Below are positions 7,425-16,177 of a stretch of DNA of 64,000 nucleotides, piece after piece. The position numbers and the translations under genes were made by a program. Numbering within the stretch: position 1 is the stretch's first letter; each line of letters starts with the position of its first letter. The notes beneath the pieces are model-generated. The model was given only the letters and a program-made list of their open reading frames with translations, did no database searches and was not told the DNA's origin. The stretch comes from UBA4416 sp036676295 (GTDB lineage Bacteria > Bacteroidota > Bacteroidia > B-17B0 > Aurantibacillaceae). The stretch is taken from assembly GCA_036676295.1 (NCBI GenBank), contig JAKFDE010000062.1:124001-188000 (forward strand), written 5' to 3'.

Positions 7425-8669
7425 TTGACTTTTAACGACTTTCATTTCGATGATACCTTACTGGACGGTTTACAATCTATGGGTTATAAACTTCCTACTC
7501 CTATTCAACAACAAGCTATCCCAATTATACAAGCTAATAAAGATCTAATTGCCTGTGCACAAACCGGTACCGGAAAAACTGCAGCCTTTGTTTTACCAAT
7601 CTTGGATAAAATTGTTAAAACCAATAAACGCCATTTAAATACCTTAATTATTGCGCCAACACGTGAATTGGTTTTACAAATTGACCAACAAATTGAAGGC
7701 ATGGCTTACTTTTGTGGCGTTAGTTCCATTGGTATTTATGGCGGAAATGATGGCATCGCCTGGGGCAGACAAGCCAGCGCCTTAAGAGAAGGTGTGGATA
7801 TTGTTATTGCAACTCCCGGTAGATTAATTGCCTTATTACAATCGGGCGACGTGAACTTAAGTACTATTGAACATTTAGTATTAGATGAGGCAGATCGTAT
7901 GTTGGATATGGGCTTTATCGATGATCTGAAAACCATCTTTAATTATTTACCGGCACAACGTCAAACGGTAATGTTCTCAGCTACCATGGCGCCAAAGATC
8001 AGAACATTAGCACATCAGATATTAAAAGATCCTGAGCAAATTAATATTGCTATTTCTAAGCCGGCTGCCGGCATTGTACAACAAGCCTATGTCGTGTACG
8101 ATAATCAAAAAGAAAATTTACTGAAAGAAATTTTAAAGAACGAAGATTATTCTTCAGTGATCATTTTCTCTTCTACTAAAGAAAAAGTAAAAGATCTGTA
8201 TCAAACGTTTAAAGGATTAAATTATTCCGTAAAAGGATTTTCTTCTGATTTGGATCAATCTGAGCGCGAAGAAATTATGCGTGATTTTAAAAACAAACGT
8301 TTACGTATTTTAATTGGTACGGATATTTTATCGCGTGGTATTGATGTGGATGGAATTAGCTTAGTCGTTAATTTTGATGCGCCACCGGATCCGGAAGATT
8401 ACATTCACCGTATTGGTCGTACTGCCCGTGCAGAAAAAGCAGGTGTGGCAATCACGTTTATTAACGAAAAAGATCAGCCTCGTTTTGCACAGGTAGAAGC
8501 TTTGATGGGAATTGATGTAGATAAATTACCAATTCCAGAGCAATTTGGAAAAGGCCCGGAATACAATCCGGATGCGAATAAACGCAAATTTGACAAGCCT
8601 CGTCCATCTAATAATAAATCAAAAACAGGCTTTAAGAAAAAGCCTTTTAACGCGCCTAAAAAAGCTTAA
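7425..8669 (+). CDS. DEAD-box ATP-dependent RNA helicase
   Basis: A 414-residue helicase with the full motif set: Q motif GYKLPTPIQ (20-28), motif I AQTGTGKT (45-52), Ia PTRELVLQI, Ib TPGRL, II DEAD, III SAT, V ILSRGIDVDG and VI HRIGRTAR. The tail from about 385 is basic and low in complexity (KPRPSNNKSKTGFKKK), as in RhlE-type helicases that act on ribosome assembly or cold-stalled RNA. The start is TTG at 7425; an in-frame stop lies at 7404 and the next ATG would remove the Q motif, so TTG (or an ATT just before) must serve. Promoter and control are not clear. Confidence 0.93.
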   Translation: MTFNDFHFDDTLLDGLQSMGYKLPTPIQQQAIPIIQANKDLIACAQTGTGKTAAFVLPILDKIVKTNKRHLNTLIIAPTRELVLQIDQQIEGMAYFCGVSSIGIYGGNDGIAWGRQASALREGVDIVIATPGRLIALLQSGDVNLSTIEHLVLDEADRMLDMGFIDDLKTIFNYLPAQRQTVMFSATMAPKIRTLAHQILKDPEQINIAISKPAAGIVQQAYVVYDNQKENLLKEILKNEDYSSVIIFSSTKEKVKDLYQTFKGLNYSVKGFSSDLDQSEREEIMRDFKNKRLRILIGTDILSRGIDVDGISLVVNFDAPPDPEDYIHRIGRTARAEKAGVAITFINEKDQPRFAQVEALMGIDVDKLPIPEQFGKGPEYNPDANKRKFDKPRPSNNKSKTGFKKKPFNAPKKA

Positions 8670-8727
8670 ACTAATTACACAAAATTGTATATTTAAAAAA
8701 TTAAAACTCATACTCTAACCTTATTCA

Positions 8728-10320
8728 ATGGCAGAAGATACTTTAACCAGACCGGAAGATAAAACCTTATTTACTATGGATTCTAAAATTTCTATTCTCG
8801 AAGAAAAACAAGCTGAAGCACTTTTAGGAGGCGGACAAAAACGCATCGATTCTCAACACAAAAAAGGCAAGTTAACCGCTCGTGAGCGTTTACACTTTTT
8901 ATTAGATGAAGGAAGCTTTGAAGAAATAGGAATGTTTGTGACTCATCGTTCAACAGAGTTTGGCTTAGAACGCGAAAAATATTTAGGTGATGGTGTAGTT
9001 ACAGGATATGGAACCGTTAACGGAAGATTAGTGTATGTCTTCTCTCAGGACTTTACCGTATTTGGCGGATCATTATCAGAAACCCATGCTGAAAAAATTT
9101 GCCGTATCATGGATCTGGCTATGAAAAATGGCGCTCCTTTAATTGGCTTAAACGATAGTGGCGGCGCTCGTATTCAAGAAGGCGTTGTATCCTTGGGTGG
9201 TTACGCTGATATTTTTTATAAAAACACATTAGCTTCAGGCGTAATTCCTCAGCTATCTGCTATCATGGGGCCATGCGCCGGTGGTGCGGTATACAGCCCT
9301 GCTATTACCGATTTTATTATGATGGTAGAGAACACCAGTTACATGTTTGTAACCGGGCCTAACGTTGTAAAAACTGTAACGCACGAAGAAGTAACTTCTG
9401 AAGAATTAGGTGGCGCTTCGGCACACTCAACAAAATCGGGTGTTACACATTTTTCTTGTGCTAATGAAATTGAGTGTATCAATAACATTAAAGCATTATT
9501 GAGTTATATGCCTCAAAATTGTGAGGATGATGCGCCAAGTGTTGCTTACGAAAGTAATGGCAATGAAAAACGTCCAGCATTAAATAACATCATTCCGGAA
9601 AATGCCAATCAACCTTACGATATCAGAGAAGTTATTGAAGGCGTTATTGATGAAGCGTCTTTTTTAGAAGTTCATAAAAACTTTGCCGAAAACATCGTTG
9701 TTGGCTTTGCTCGTTTAGCAGGAAAAAGTATTGGTATCGTAGCTAATCAACCGGCATTTTTAGCAGGTGTGTTAGATATTAATTCTTCAACTAAAGCGGC
9801 ACGTTTTGTTCGCTTCTGCGATTGCTTTAATATTCCTTTATTAGTATTTGAAGATGTACCGGGTTTCTTACCGGGAACAGATCAAGAGTGGCATGGCATT
9901 ATTACCAATGGTGCTAAATTATTATATGCATTTTGTGAAGCAACTGTACCACGCATTACTGTCATTACACGTAAAGCATACGGTGGTGCTTATGACGTAA
10001 TGAACAGTAAACACATTGGCGCTGACATGAACTACGCCTGGCCAAGTGCAGAAATTGCAGTAATGGGCGCTAAAGGAGCTGCTGAAATTATTTTCAAAGC
10101 GGAGATTGCTGCGGCAAGTGATCCGGTTGCTAAATTAGCTGAGAAAGAAAAAGAGTACATTGAGCATTTTGCTAATCCATACAGAGCCGCAGAAAGAGGT
10201 TATGTAGATGAAGTGATCAAACCGGAAGATACCCGTGAAAAATTGATCAAAGCATTTAAAATGTTGGAAACAAAAGTGGATACCTTACCTAAAAAGAAAC
10301 ACGGAAACATTCCATTATAA
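8728..10320 (+). CDS. pccB: Acyl-CoA carboxylase carboxyltransferase subunit (propionyl-CoA carboxylase beta)
   Basis: A 530-residue carboxyltransferase that moves the carboxyl group from biotin to an acyl-CoA, probably propionyl-CoA. Both crotonase-like halves are present: GGSLSETHAEKICRIMD, NDSGGARIQEG and GPCAGGAVYSPAITDF in the N-half, and ARFVRFCDCFNIPLL, DVPGFLPGTDQEW and AYGGAYDVMNSKH in the C-half. The acyl substrate cannot be fixed by eye; methylmalonyl-CoA decarboxylase alpha subunits look alike. The ATG at 8728 is used; a second ATG at codon 17 would give the usual family start. The biotin carboxylase and carrier genes are not in the window. A membrane-protein gene follows 9 bp later. 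Confidence 0.88.
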   Translation: MAEDTLTRPEDKTLFTMDSKISILEEKQAEALLGGGQKRIDSQHKKGKLTARERLHFLLDEGSFEEIGMFVTHRSTEFGLEREKYLGDGVVTGYGTVNGRLVYVFSQDFTVFGGSLSETHAEKICRIMDLAMKNGAPLIGLNDSGGARIQEGVVSLGGYADIFYKNTLASGVIPQLSAIMGPCAGGAVYSPAITDFIMMVENTSYMFVTGPNVVKTVTHEEVTSEELGGASAHSTKSGVTHFSCANEIECINNIKALLSYMPQNCEDDAPSVAYESNGNEKRPALNNIIPENANQPYDIREVIEGVIDEASFLEVHKNFAENIVVGFARLAGKSIGIVANQPAFLAGVLDINSSTKAARFVRFCDCFNIPLLVFEDVPGFLPGTDQEWHGIITNGAKLLYAFCEATVPRITVITRKAYGGAYDVMNSKHIGADMNYAWPSAEIAVMGAKGAAEIIFKAEIAAASDPVAKLAEKEKEYIEHFANPYRAAERGYVDEVIKPEDTREKLIKAFKMLETKVDTLPKKKHGNIPL

Positions 10321-10329
10321 AACTAATTT

Positions 10330-11070
10330 ATGGCAACAGCAGCATTATTGATAGGATTAGGGATCATTTGTTTGATAGGAACCATCGTATCCTTAGTGTT
10401 CACTGTTATCACATTTGCCAATAATAAACCCAGTAAATGGGGTTGGCTAACGGGAATCTTTGTTTGTATCATTGGCTTGGTGGTTTGCATTTTCACTTTT
10501 GTAAGAAAGACGGTAAATAAAGTAGAAGATTTCACTCACAATTCTTTGGAGCAATTTGAAAACTACGCTAATAATATTGAACACCAAGCGGATTCTTTAC
10601 AATACTACAAGGCTAATGGTCCGCAAGTTCAATTATTAAAATCGTATTTACCCGAACAGATTGCTGGCACTGAGTCCGAGCAGTTTTATAGTTATTTTGG
10701 ATTTCAGGATTATTACCGTTTTCCATTACGTTATCCTTTCTCTATTCATTGTACGTTTTATAAAGACAACGGCGAACTGTTTAACGAATCAAAAGTATTA
10801 CACTTTGATGAAAACGATAACGGAGAAATATTTACCGGTATTGATAACATCACCCGTCTGGCGTTTGATAAGAATTGGTTACTGTTAGAACAAAGTAAAA
10901 CGTCTACCAGAACAGATAAACTCATTACGCATTATTTTTTGTTCAATTTTGAAACTGAAAAACAGGAAGAAGTGAATTCAGAAAGATTACTTTTCAAATT
11001 AGCTAAAGAAAAAGGCTACACCGGTTCTGATAACTTAATGACGATTGAAGAATACGATCGTTTGTTTTAA
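10330..11070 (+). CDS. Membrane protein of unknown function
   Basis: A 246-residue protein with two N-terminal membrane helices (about 3-28 and 36-58) joined by a short loop FANNKPSKWGW, then a soluble domain of about 180 residues with many aromatic residues (FYSYFGFQDYYRFPLRYPF). The soluble part ends EEYDRLF. I do not recognise the family. It begins 9 bp after pccB, which suggests one transcript, and its stop directly abuts the stop of the convergent M28 peptidase gene. There are no catalytic motifs that I can see. Confidence 0.7.
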   Translation: MATAALLIGLGIICLIGTIVSLVFTVITFANNKPSKWGWLTGIFVCIIGLVVCIFTFVRKTVNKVEDFTHNSLEQFENYANNIEHQADSLQYYKANGPQVQLLKSYLPEQIAGTESEQFYSYFGFQDYYRFPLRYPFSIHCTFYKDNGELFNESKVLHFDENDNGEIFTGIDNITRLAFDKNWLLLEQSKTSTRTDKLITHYFLFNFETEKQEEVNSERLLFKLAKEKGYTGSDNLMTIEEYDRLF

Positions 11071-12228
11071 CTACAACTTCCCATTAAACTCGATCAGGAG
11101 TTTACACACATCTATATAGTCTGTTAAAGGCAAAGTTTTTTCAATATCATAAATGTCATGATAAGCTTGTATGCCACCCATGGTGTAGATAAAAAAACAA
11201 GGAATGCCTTTCTCTGAAAACCAATAATGATCACTGTTAGCTGCCTTACCACGCTGTTTAATTTGAGTGACAAAACTTTTATCGTCATTGAGTTGTTTCA
11301 ACTTGGCAAACTGATCTTTAAACACTGTGGCATTCACCACCATAATACCATCATTCCCGGTTCCTAGCAGATCTAAATTCGTTACGAATTTGATTTTACT
11401 TAATGGGAAGATCGGATGTTCTGAATAATATTTAGAACCTAACAAACCGGCTTCTTCTCCGCTAAAAAATATAAAAGCGATGGAATATTTAGAAGGATTT
11501 TTTTTATAATACTTTGCTAAATTCAACAACATACTCACGCCACTGGCATTATCATTAGCGCCCGGGAAATAAGCGTTCTTCCCCATAGCACCCAAATGAT
11601 CGTAATGTGCCGTGAAAACCAAAAAGCTATCGGGTTGTTGAGTTCCTTTGATGTAACCGCATAAATTTTGACATTTGAATTTTGGGATGAATTTATTTTC
11701 AAAAATAAGATCCATGTTTTTTAATTCATGAGGAAATGAATCTTTTAGTAATTCAACCGTTGTGATATCAGACGTTTCAGTAGCAACGGTATACGTTAAT
11801 TTCTTTTTTAATTTTACCTGAACAGGAACTTCTCGCCTACCATCGTTGGCTTTATAAGTTACGCTATCCGTTTTAAATAATTGATAGCCAGTTTTTAAAG
11901 TCTTAGCAGATGGTTCTATTAAATAATGTACGCCTGCTTTTAACTCCTTACCATCCAAGATTATTGACATTAATCCCGGAAAAGTATTAACAGGGAAAGT
12001 ATAAGTCTGAGAATAAGATTTACCAAATTTTGATAAACCAATCGCTTTCATTTCTTTACTCAAATAGGCCGCGGCTTTATTGACACCATCATTTACATAA
12101 CCTCTTCCCAATAATTCTTTTGAGGTTAATTTTTTAATGACTTGGCGAGCATAAGTTGTATCCTGTGCTTGGAAATTTGAAATTAAAAATGTTGAATTAA
12201 AAATAAGGAGAAGGATATATTTTTTCAT
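11071..12228 (-). CDS. Secreted M28 family zinc aminopeptidase
   Basis: A 385-residue protein with a signal peptide (1 to about 21, ending SNFQAQ). The co-catalytic zinc ligands of M28 are visible: AHYDHLG (about 207), PGANDNASG (about 222), FFSGEEAGLLGS (about 254, the general base and ligand glutamates), NLDLLG, and DHYWF (about 332). The enzyme removes N-terminal residues from peptides outside the cytoplasm. An N-terminal region of about 120 residues before the catalytic domain is of unclear fold. It is convergent with the membrane-protein gene with no base between their stops. Confidence 0.9.
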   Translation of the reverse strand: MKKYILLLIFNSTFLISNFQAQDTTYARQVIKKLTSKELLGRGYVNDGVNKAAAYLSKEMKAIGLSKFGKSYSQTYTFPVNTFPGLMSIILDGKELKAGVHYLIEPSAKTLKTGYQLFKTDSVTYKANDGRREVPVQVKLKKKLTYTVATETSDITTVELLKDSFPHELKNMDLIFENKFIPKFKCQNLCGYIKGTQQPDSFLVFTAHYDHLGAMGKNAYFPGANDNASGVSMLLNLAKYYKKNPSKYSIAFIFFSGEEAGLLGSKYYSEHPIFPLSKIKFVTNLDLLGTGNDGIMVVNATVFKDQFAKLKQLNDDKSFVTQIKQRGKAANSDHYWFSEKGIPCFFIYTMGGIQAYHDIYDIEKTLPLTDYIDVCKLLIEFNGKL

Positions 12229-12251
12229 ATTATGTTTTTTAATCTTTCATG

Positions 12252-12310
12252 TGTCAGGCTGAGCGGGGTCGAAGCCCGCTGCAGACCCTTCAACTCCGCT
12301 CAGGGTGACA
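12252..12310. repeat. Palindromic intergenic repeat, family A copy 2
   Basis: TGTCAGGCTGAGCGGGGTCG and CAACTCCGCTCAGGGTGACA form the two arms with a short GC-rich centre. It lies between the M28 peptidase gene and the next gene on the same strand. Copy 1 at 7281 has the same arms with few changes. Confidence 0.85.
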
Positions 12311-12323
12311 AAAAGACTACGTT

Positions 12324-12935
12324 TTAAGAAAAACGTTTATGCGTTAATCCGGTTATTTTTTTCACCATTTCACTTTCGTCGTCCCAACCATATATTTCTT
12401 TTAATCCTTTCAAATAAGCATTCGCTTCGTCTAGTGAATTTACTGCGTTGAGCTGCTCTATCGCAATATGGTACTCATTAGATTTAGTTTTAAATAACTC
12501 ATTAATAAAACGGAACTTATCATTTATATTAACGATCAATTTCGGATATTCTTTTTTTTCATGCGTTTCCTGTACAGGAGCTACAAGAGCTACCGGCTCT
12601 ATCGGCTTTATTTCAATAACAGGTTCAACTTTTGGCGTTTCTTTTACTTCAATTGGTTTGGTTTCTACAGTTGGTTCAATATCTACAATCACAGCCTTTT
12701 CTTGTGGCGTAGGAACTGCCATTAATTTGATATGCAGATCCAGATCAGGAGAAACATCTTTCTTTTCCTTCAAAACCAAGTAAGCAGAAACCATCTTATT
12801 ACTGGCATTGATGGCATTATATAATTCTTCGGCATATTGTGTGCTAGGCGATGCGTGCTTCTCAAACTTTTCAATAGAGGTTTTTAACTCTGCTAAAGAG
12901 CTATTCAATTGCTTTAATAATATATCAGTCGGCAT
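12324..12935 (-). CDS. Conserved Bacteroidota protein of unknown function
   Basis: A 203-residue cytoplasmic protein in three parts. The N-terminus (1-70) is helical. The middle (about 75-130) is a Pro/Glu/Val-rich linker of P-x-x-V-K/E-x-x repeats. The C-terminus (about 133-203), with INDKFRFINELFK, YGWDDES and a final HKRFS, is a helical module I associate with many uncharacterised Bacteroidota proteins. No membrane segment, signal or catalytic motif is seen. It lies on the minus strand next to the divergent thymidine kinase gene. Confidence 0.7.
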   Translation of the reverse strand: MPTDILLKQLNSSLAELKTSIEKFEKHASPSTQYAEELYNAINASNKMVSAYLVLKEKKDVSPDLDLHIKLMAVPTPQEKAVIVDIEPTVETKPIEVKETPKVEPVIEIKPIEPVALVAPVQETHEKKEYPKLIVNINDKFRFINELFKTKSNEYHIAIEQLNAVNSLDEANAYLKGLKEIYGWDDESEMVKKITGLTHKRFS

Positions 12936-13022
12936 AATATGTGGATAATTAAGAAATAAATTTACGTCATTTTTAAGGCTCCTTAGCTTATTTTTATACT
13001 TTGTTATTAATATAAAATAAAC

Positions 13023-13604
13023 ATGTTTTTAGAAAACATCAAACATAGTACCCGCCGTAAGGGATGGATTGAAGTAGTTTGCGGCTCCATGTTTTCAGGA
13101 AAAACAGAAGAATTGATCCGTCGTTTAAAGCGCGCTCAATTTGCCAAACAAAAAGTAGAGATCTTCAAACCACAGATAGATACACGTTATCACGAAGAAA
13201 AAGTTGTTTCTCACCAAGGCAACGAAATACACAGCACACCTGTTCCTTCAAGTTCCAACATCTTATTATTAGCTACCGACGTTGAAGTTGTAGGTATTGA
13301 CGAAGCGCAATTTTTTGATATGGAATTGGTGAATGTATGCAATCAACTAGCCGATAGCGGCGTACGTGTTATTATTGCCGGGTTAGACATGGATTTTAAA
13401 GGGCAGCCTTTTGGACCCATGCCTGCTTTATTAGCTTGCGCCGAATACGTTACTAAAGTGCACGCTATTTGCATGCAGTGTGGTAGCTTGGCGCATATAT
13501 CCCATCGCACTACTAACGATACCAGTTTAGTGTTATTAGGGGAAACGGATAGCTACGAGCCACTTTGCAGAGATTGTTATAATGAAGCTAATGCAGGGAA
13601 ATAA
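13023..13604 (+). CDS. tdk: Thymidine kinase, type II
   Basis: A 193-residue salvage enzyme that phosphorylates thymidine with ATP. The P-loop is GSMFSGKT (21-28); the Walker B-like strand is VVGIDEAQFF (about 93), where the DEAQ glutamate is catalytic; the lasso/zinc region has CMQCGS and CRDC. Length and motifs match the cellular type II enzymes. The ATG at 13023 gives a normal N-terminus RRKGWIEVVCG. A possible short -7 element TACTTTG lies about 20 bp upstream but does not fit the full consensus. Confidence 0.95.
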   Translation: MFLENIKHSTRRKGWIEVVCGSMFSGKTEELIRRLKRAQFAKQKVEIFKPQIDTRYHEEKVVSHQGNEIHSTPVPSSSNILLLATDVEVVGIDEAQFFDMELVNVCNQLADSGVRVIIAGLDMDFKGQPFGPMPALLACAEYVTKVHAICMQCGSLAHISHRTTNDTSLVLLGETDSYEPLCRDCYNEANAGK

Positions 13605-13612
13605 TTGCGCCA

Positions 13613-14017
13613 TTATCTTTCTTTTTTCTCTAAAACTATCCTAAGGCACAGTATTGCCAAAATAAATGTGAGTGGTGTAAATACAATTGTTTCGAAGCTG
13701 GTTTTAGATACTAAATTACCAATCGTATTTAAGCTAAATAATGCTACAAATACCCAAAGCAATACCTGAATCAGTTTCCCGGGAATATTCCATTTCAAAT
13801 ACTGCGATTTAACAGCTATTACACAAATGATGAATGCATTAATGAATAGTGAAACTGTTTCAAAAACACGCATCTCCGCTATAGTGTTAATTTTACCTGC
13901 CCAAACAATAGTATATGGAATGATCTGAATCAAGACTAGTAAATGAAACAGCATCACTAAACTTAATATCGTAAGCATGCTGTGTGTGACAAATTTAAAT
14001 GGTAATTTATATAACAT
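13613..14017 (-). CDS. Small four-helix membrane protein
   Basis: A 134-residue protein with ATG at 14017 (MLYKLPFKF). Four hydrophobic helices are seen at about 8-32, 45-64, 72-95 and 106-126, with a short basic end EKKER. An earlier ATG at 14050 would extend the overlap with the upstream acetyltransferase gene from 11 to 44 bp, so the later ATG is more likely. I do not recognise the family. It probably shares a transcript with the acetyltransferase. Confidence 0.65.
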   Translation of the reverse strand: MLYKLPFKFVTHSMLTILSLVMLFHLLVLIQIIPYTIVWAGKINTIAEMRVFETVSLFINAFIICVIAVKSQYLKWNIPGKLIQVLLWVFVALFSLNTIGNLVSKTSFETIVFTPLTFILAILCLRIVLEKKER

Positions 14018-14579
14018 CCTTTTGTTTTGAATTGTTGTGCAATGTAGCATTTATCCATTCACTCTTTTCCAGTTGATATACGAAATTTAATTTAGTGGCT
14101 TCGCCATAATATTCCATTTCAACTTCTGCTATTTTTTTAGCGCCCAATCTTTCGATGGCTTTTTGCGAACGAATATTAATGGCTCCAACATGAAACTCTA
14201 TATTATCCACAAACCGAAAAGCATGATCGATCATTAATGTTTTAACAGCTGGATTATAAACGCCACCCCAATGATCTCTCGCAAAAAATGTATAACCAAT
14301 AGCAATGGAACTTATCTCATTTTCTAATTCATAAAATCGTGAACTGCCAATGGCTTTTCCCGTTTGTTTATCAAAAATCAAAAAGGCTCCTTGAGATTCG
14401 ATAGCTCCTTTAAAAAAGGTTTCAAATACTTCTCGCTTGTAACGGTCTTTATTGGGATGTTGTTCCCATATCAATGGATCTGACGCAACATTGTAAAGTG
14501 TTTCAAAATCCTCTGATTTAAGGGGCTGTAATCTTACGTTCTCATCTTCTAAAGAAGGCTGTAATTCGAAGTTTATCAT
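14007..14579 (-). CDS. GNAT family N-acetyltransferase (RimJ/RimL-like)
   Basis: A 190-residue acetyltransferase. N-terminal VRLQPLKSEDFETLYNVAS is the usual GNAT opening; FLIFDKQTGKAIGSSRF is strand 4 with its start of helix; IAIGYTFFARDHWGGVYNPAVKTLMIDHAF holds the acetyl-CoA pyrophosphate loop in a variant form; and HVGAINIRSQKAIERLGAKK is the RimJ-like end, where N-x-x-S-x-x-A-I-x-x-L-G is typical. The acceptor is unknown. Its stop overlaps the start of the next membrane-protein gene by 11 bp. Confidence 0.85.
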   Translation of the reverse strand: MINFELQPSLEDENVRLQPLKSEDFETLYNVASDPLIWEQHPNKDRYKREVFETFFKGAIESQGAFLIFDKQTGKAIGSSRFYELENEISSIAIGYTFFARDHWGGVYNPAVKTLMIDHAFRFVDNIEFHVGAINIRSQKAIERLGAKKIAEVEMEYYGEATKLNFVYQLEKSEWINATLHNNSKQKDVI

Positions 14580-14581
14580 CT

Positions 14582-15448
14582 TTACTTAGCTTTTATCTTA
14601 CTAACCATCTCATTGATCTCATCAACTACTAAGCCGGGCTCATCTTTTTGAATAAAATAACCACTCTTGTATGTAGAGACAATTTTTGTATTGGGATTCA
14701 TGCTTTTCCACTTTTCGAAAAAATCAAGTTTATATTTCAATTCCTTTTCTATATAAGCATTCTCCACATCAGGCGACATAGAGATCAATAATGTCATAGG
14801 AATAGTCGTTGGTAATTTTAAATTCTTGACGATTTTTTGATTGGTTGAAAAACCTAGCGTATCAAAATCAAACGACTCTTTCGATTCTTCTTTTTGTCCT
14901 TTGACTTTACTTTTAGTTCTTAAATAAGATTTGAATTCATCTCTGAAAACGACTTTATCCGAATCACTTCTTATCTCCAAACCATACTTATATTCTTCCT
15001 CATGAGCCGGCTCTACAAAAACCATCCCTTCAACTGTTTCAGGATACATACTCGCAAAACACCTCATAATACCGCCTCCTAACGAATGCCCTACCAACAC
15101 ATAAGGTGGTTTTACTTTTGCTTTGACTAATAACTCATGTAATTCATAGGCCATGGTATCAACCCTACGTTCGCTTCTGATCAATTCTGATTTACCCAAC
15201 CCTGCTCTATCGTAAGAAAATATTTGATTTGTTTTTTTAAGTTTGGTATATACTTTTTTAAAATCACTTTGCGGGCGGCCTTTGCCTGTTAAAAAAACGA
15301 TCGTTGGTTCACCCGCACCTTCTACCAATACATATTGTTTTTTGCCATGTAAATAAAAGTAAAAGCCATTATCGCCTTCTTGTAATGTAGAAGAACTTAA
15401 TGTAAAAAGTAAGAATAGGGATGTGATTATTTTTAATAAAAAACTCAT
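14582..15448 (-). CDS. Secreted alpha/beta hydrolase
   Basis: A 288-residue protein with a signal-like N-terminus (1-20). The alpha/beta hydrolase fold shows in FLTGKGRPQSDFKKVY (oxyanion loop region), YDRAGLGKSE, and the nucleophile elbow GHSLGGG (about 119-125, serine at about 121). The acid and histidine are less clear: a DEPG segment lies near the end (about 269), but no obvious catalytic histidine follows, which is odd. It sits 3 bp downstream of the next gene in the same direction, so they form an operon with the acetyltransferase. Confidence 0.8.
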   Translation of the reverse strand: MSFLLKIITSLFLLFTLSSSTLQEGDNGFYFYLHGKKQYVLVEGAGEPTIVFLTGKGRPQSDFKKVYTKLKKTNQIFSYDRAGLGKSELIRSERRVDTMAYELHELLVKAKVKPPYVLVGHSLGGGIMRCFASMYPETVEGMVFVEPAHEEEYKYGLEIRSDSDKVVFRDEFKSYLRTKSKVKGQKEESKESFDFDTLGFSTNQKIVKNLKLPTTIPMTLLISMSPDVENAYIEKELKYKLDFFEKWKSMNPNTKIVSTYKSGYFIQKDEPGLVVDEINEMVSKIKAK

Positions 15449-15451
15449 GAC

Positions 15452-16159
15452 TTAAACGTTTTTTATCTTTTTAGGTCGGCCCCTACTAATAAGAAATATG
15501 ATAATTCCTATAAGAACTATTAATGCAAGCGAATAAGCAAACATCATTAACTTATTGTTTTTTTGCGCTTCTTCTAACTCTTCTTTTTGTTTACTGATTA
15601 AATTCAGCTGCTTAACTTCAAAACTTTTCATCAGATCAATTCCTGCTAAAGCTAGATCTGAATAACTTTCATCATAACTAAAATGACCTTCTTCAAAATC
15701 ATACGATACTAACACTAAAGGGTAATTAAAAAATGCATAGTCTATCCCTTCGGTAGGTTTAAATAAAGCGATGGAATCTATAACAAAACCCGCATAGCCA
15801 TTAGCCCAAACTTCATCAGGCAAATCACTTGTATTTACAGCAAAGCGTTTATGAATGTATCCTTTTTTTGTGATCTCAATAATAAGAGACACGTCTTTTG
15901 GAATTTCAAGAGACAGCTCTCCATCTTTATCAAGCATGATAGTTTGTAAGATCTCGTTTGAATCAGACTCAAAATCAAACGTCTCTACATCATATATATT
16001 AACAACAACATCTTTGCAAGGCAAATCATTAACAACAATTGTACTACTAAACGGTAAAACATTTTTTTTCAGTTCATTGCTTTTAGGTTCTACTTCATTA
16101 GTAGAACTCTTGCCATTCAAAAAAACCAAAAAACAAAATAGAGAGAAAAGAAATTTCAT
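15452..16159 (-). CDS. Membrane-anchored protein with carboxypeptidase-regulatory-like domain
   Basis: A 235-residue protein with a signal peptide (1 to about 19). Residues 35-105 read as a beta-sandwich like the carboxypeptidase-regulatory domain (VVVNIYDVETFDFESD, LDKDGELSLEIPKDVSLIIEITKKGYIHK). A coiled-coil KQKEELEEAQKNNK (about 190-203) leads into one membrane helix (about 206-226) and a basic end GRPKKIK, so most of the protein faces the periplasm. Family members of this build are common in Bacteroidota; no function is known to me. It is 3 bp upstream of the hydrolase gene. Confidence 0.65.
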   Translation of the reverse strand: MKFLFSLFCFLVFLNGKSSTNEVEPKSNELKKNVLPFSSTIVVNDLPCKDVVVNIYDVETFDFESDSNEILQTIMLDKDGELSLEIPKDVSLIIEITKKGYIHKRFAVNTSDLPDEVWANGYAGFVIDSIALFKPTEGIDYAFFNYPLVLVSYDFEEGHFSYDESYSDLALAGIDLMKSFEVKQLNLISKQKEELEEAQKNNKLMMFAYSLALIVLIGIIIFLISRGRPKKIKNV

Positions 16160-16177
16160 AATTAATTATTATTCATA

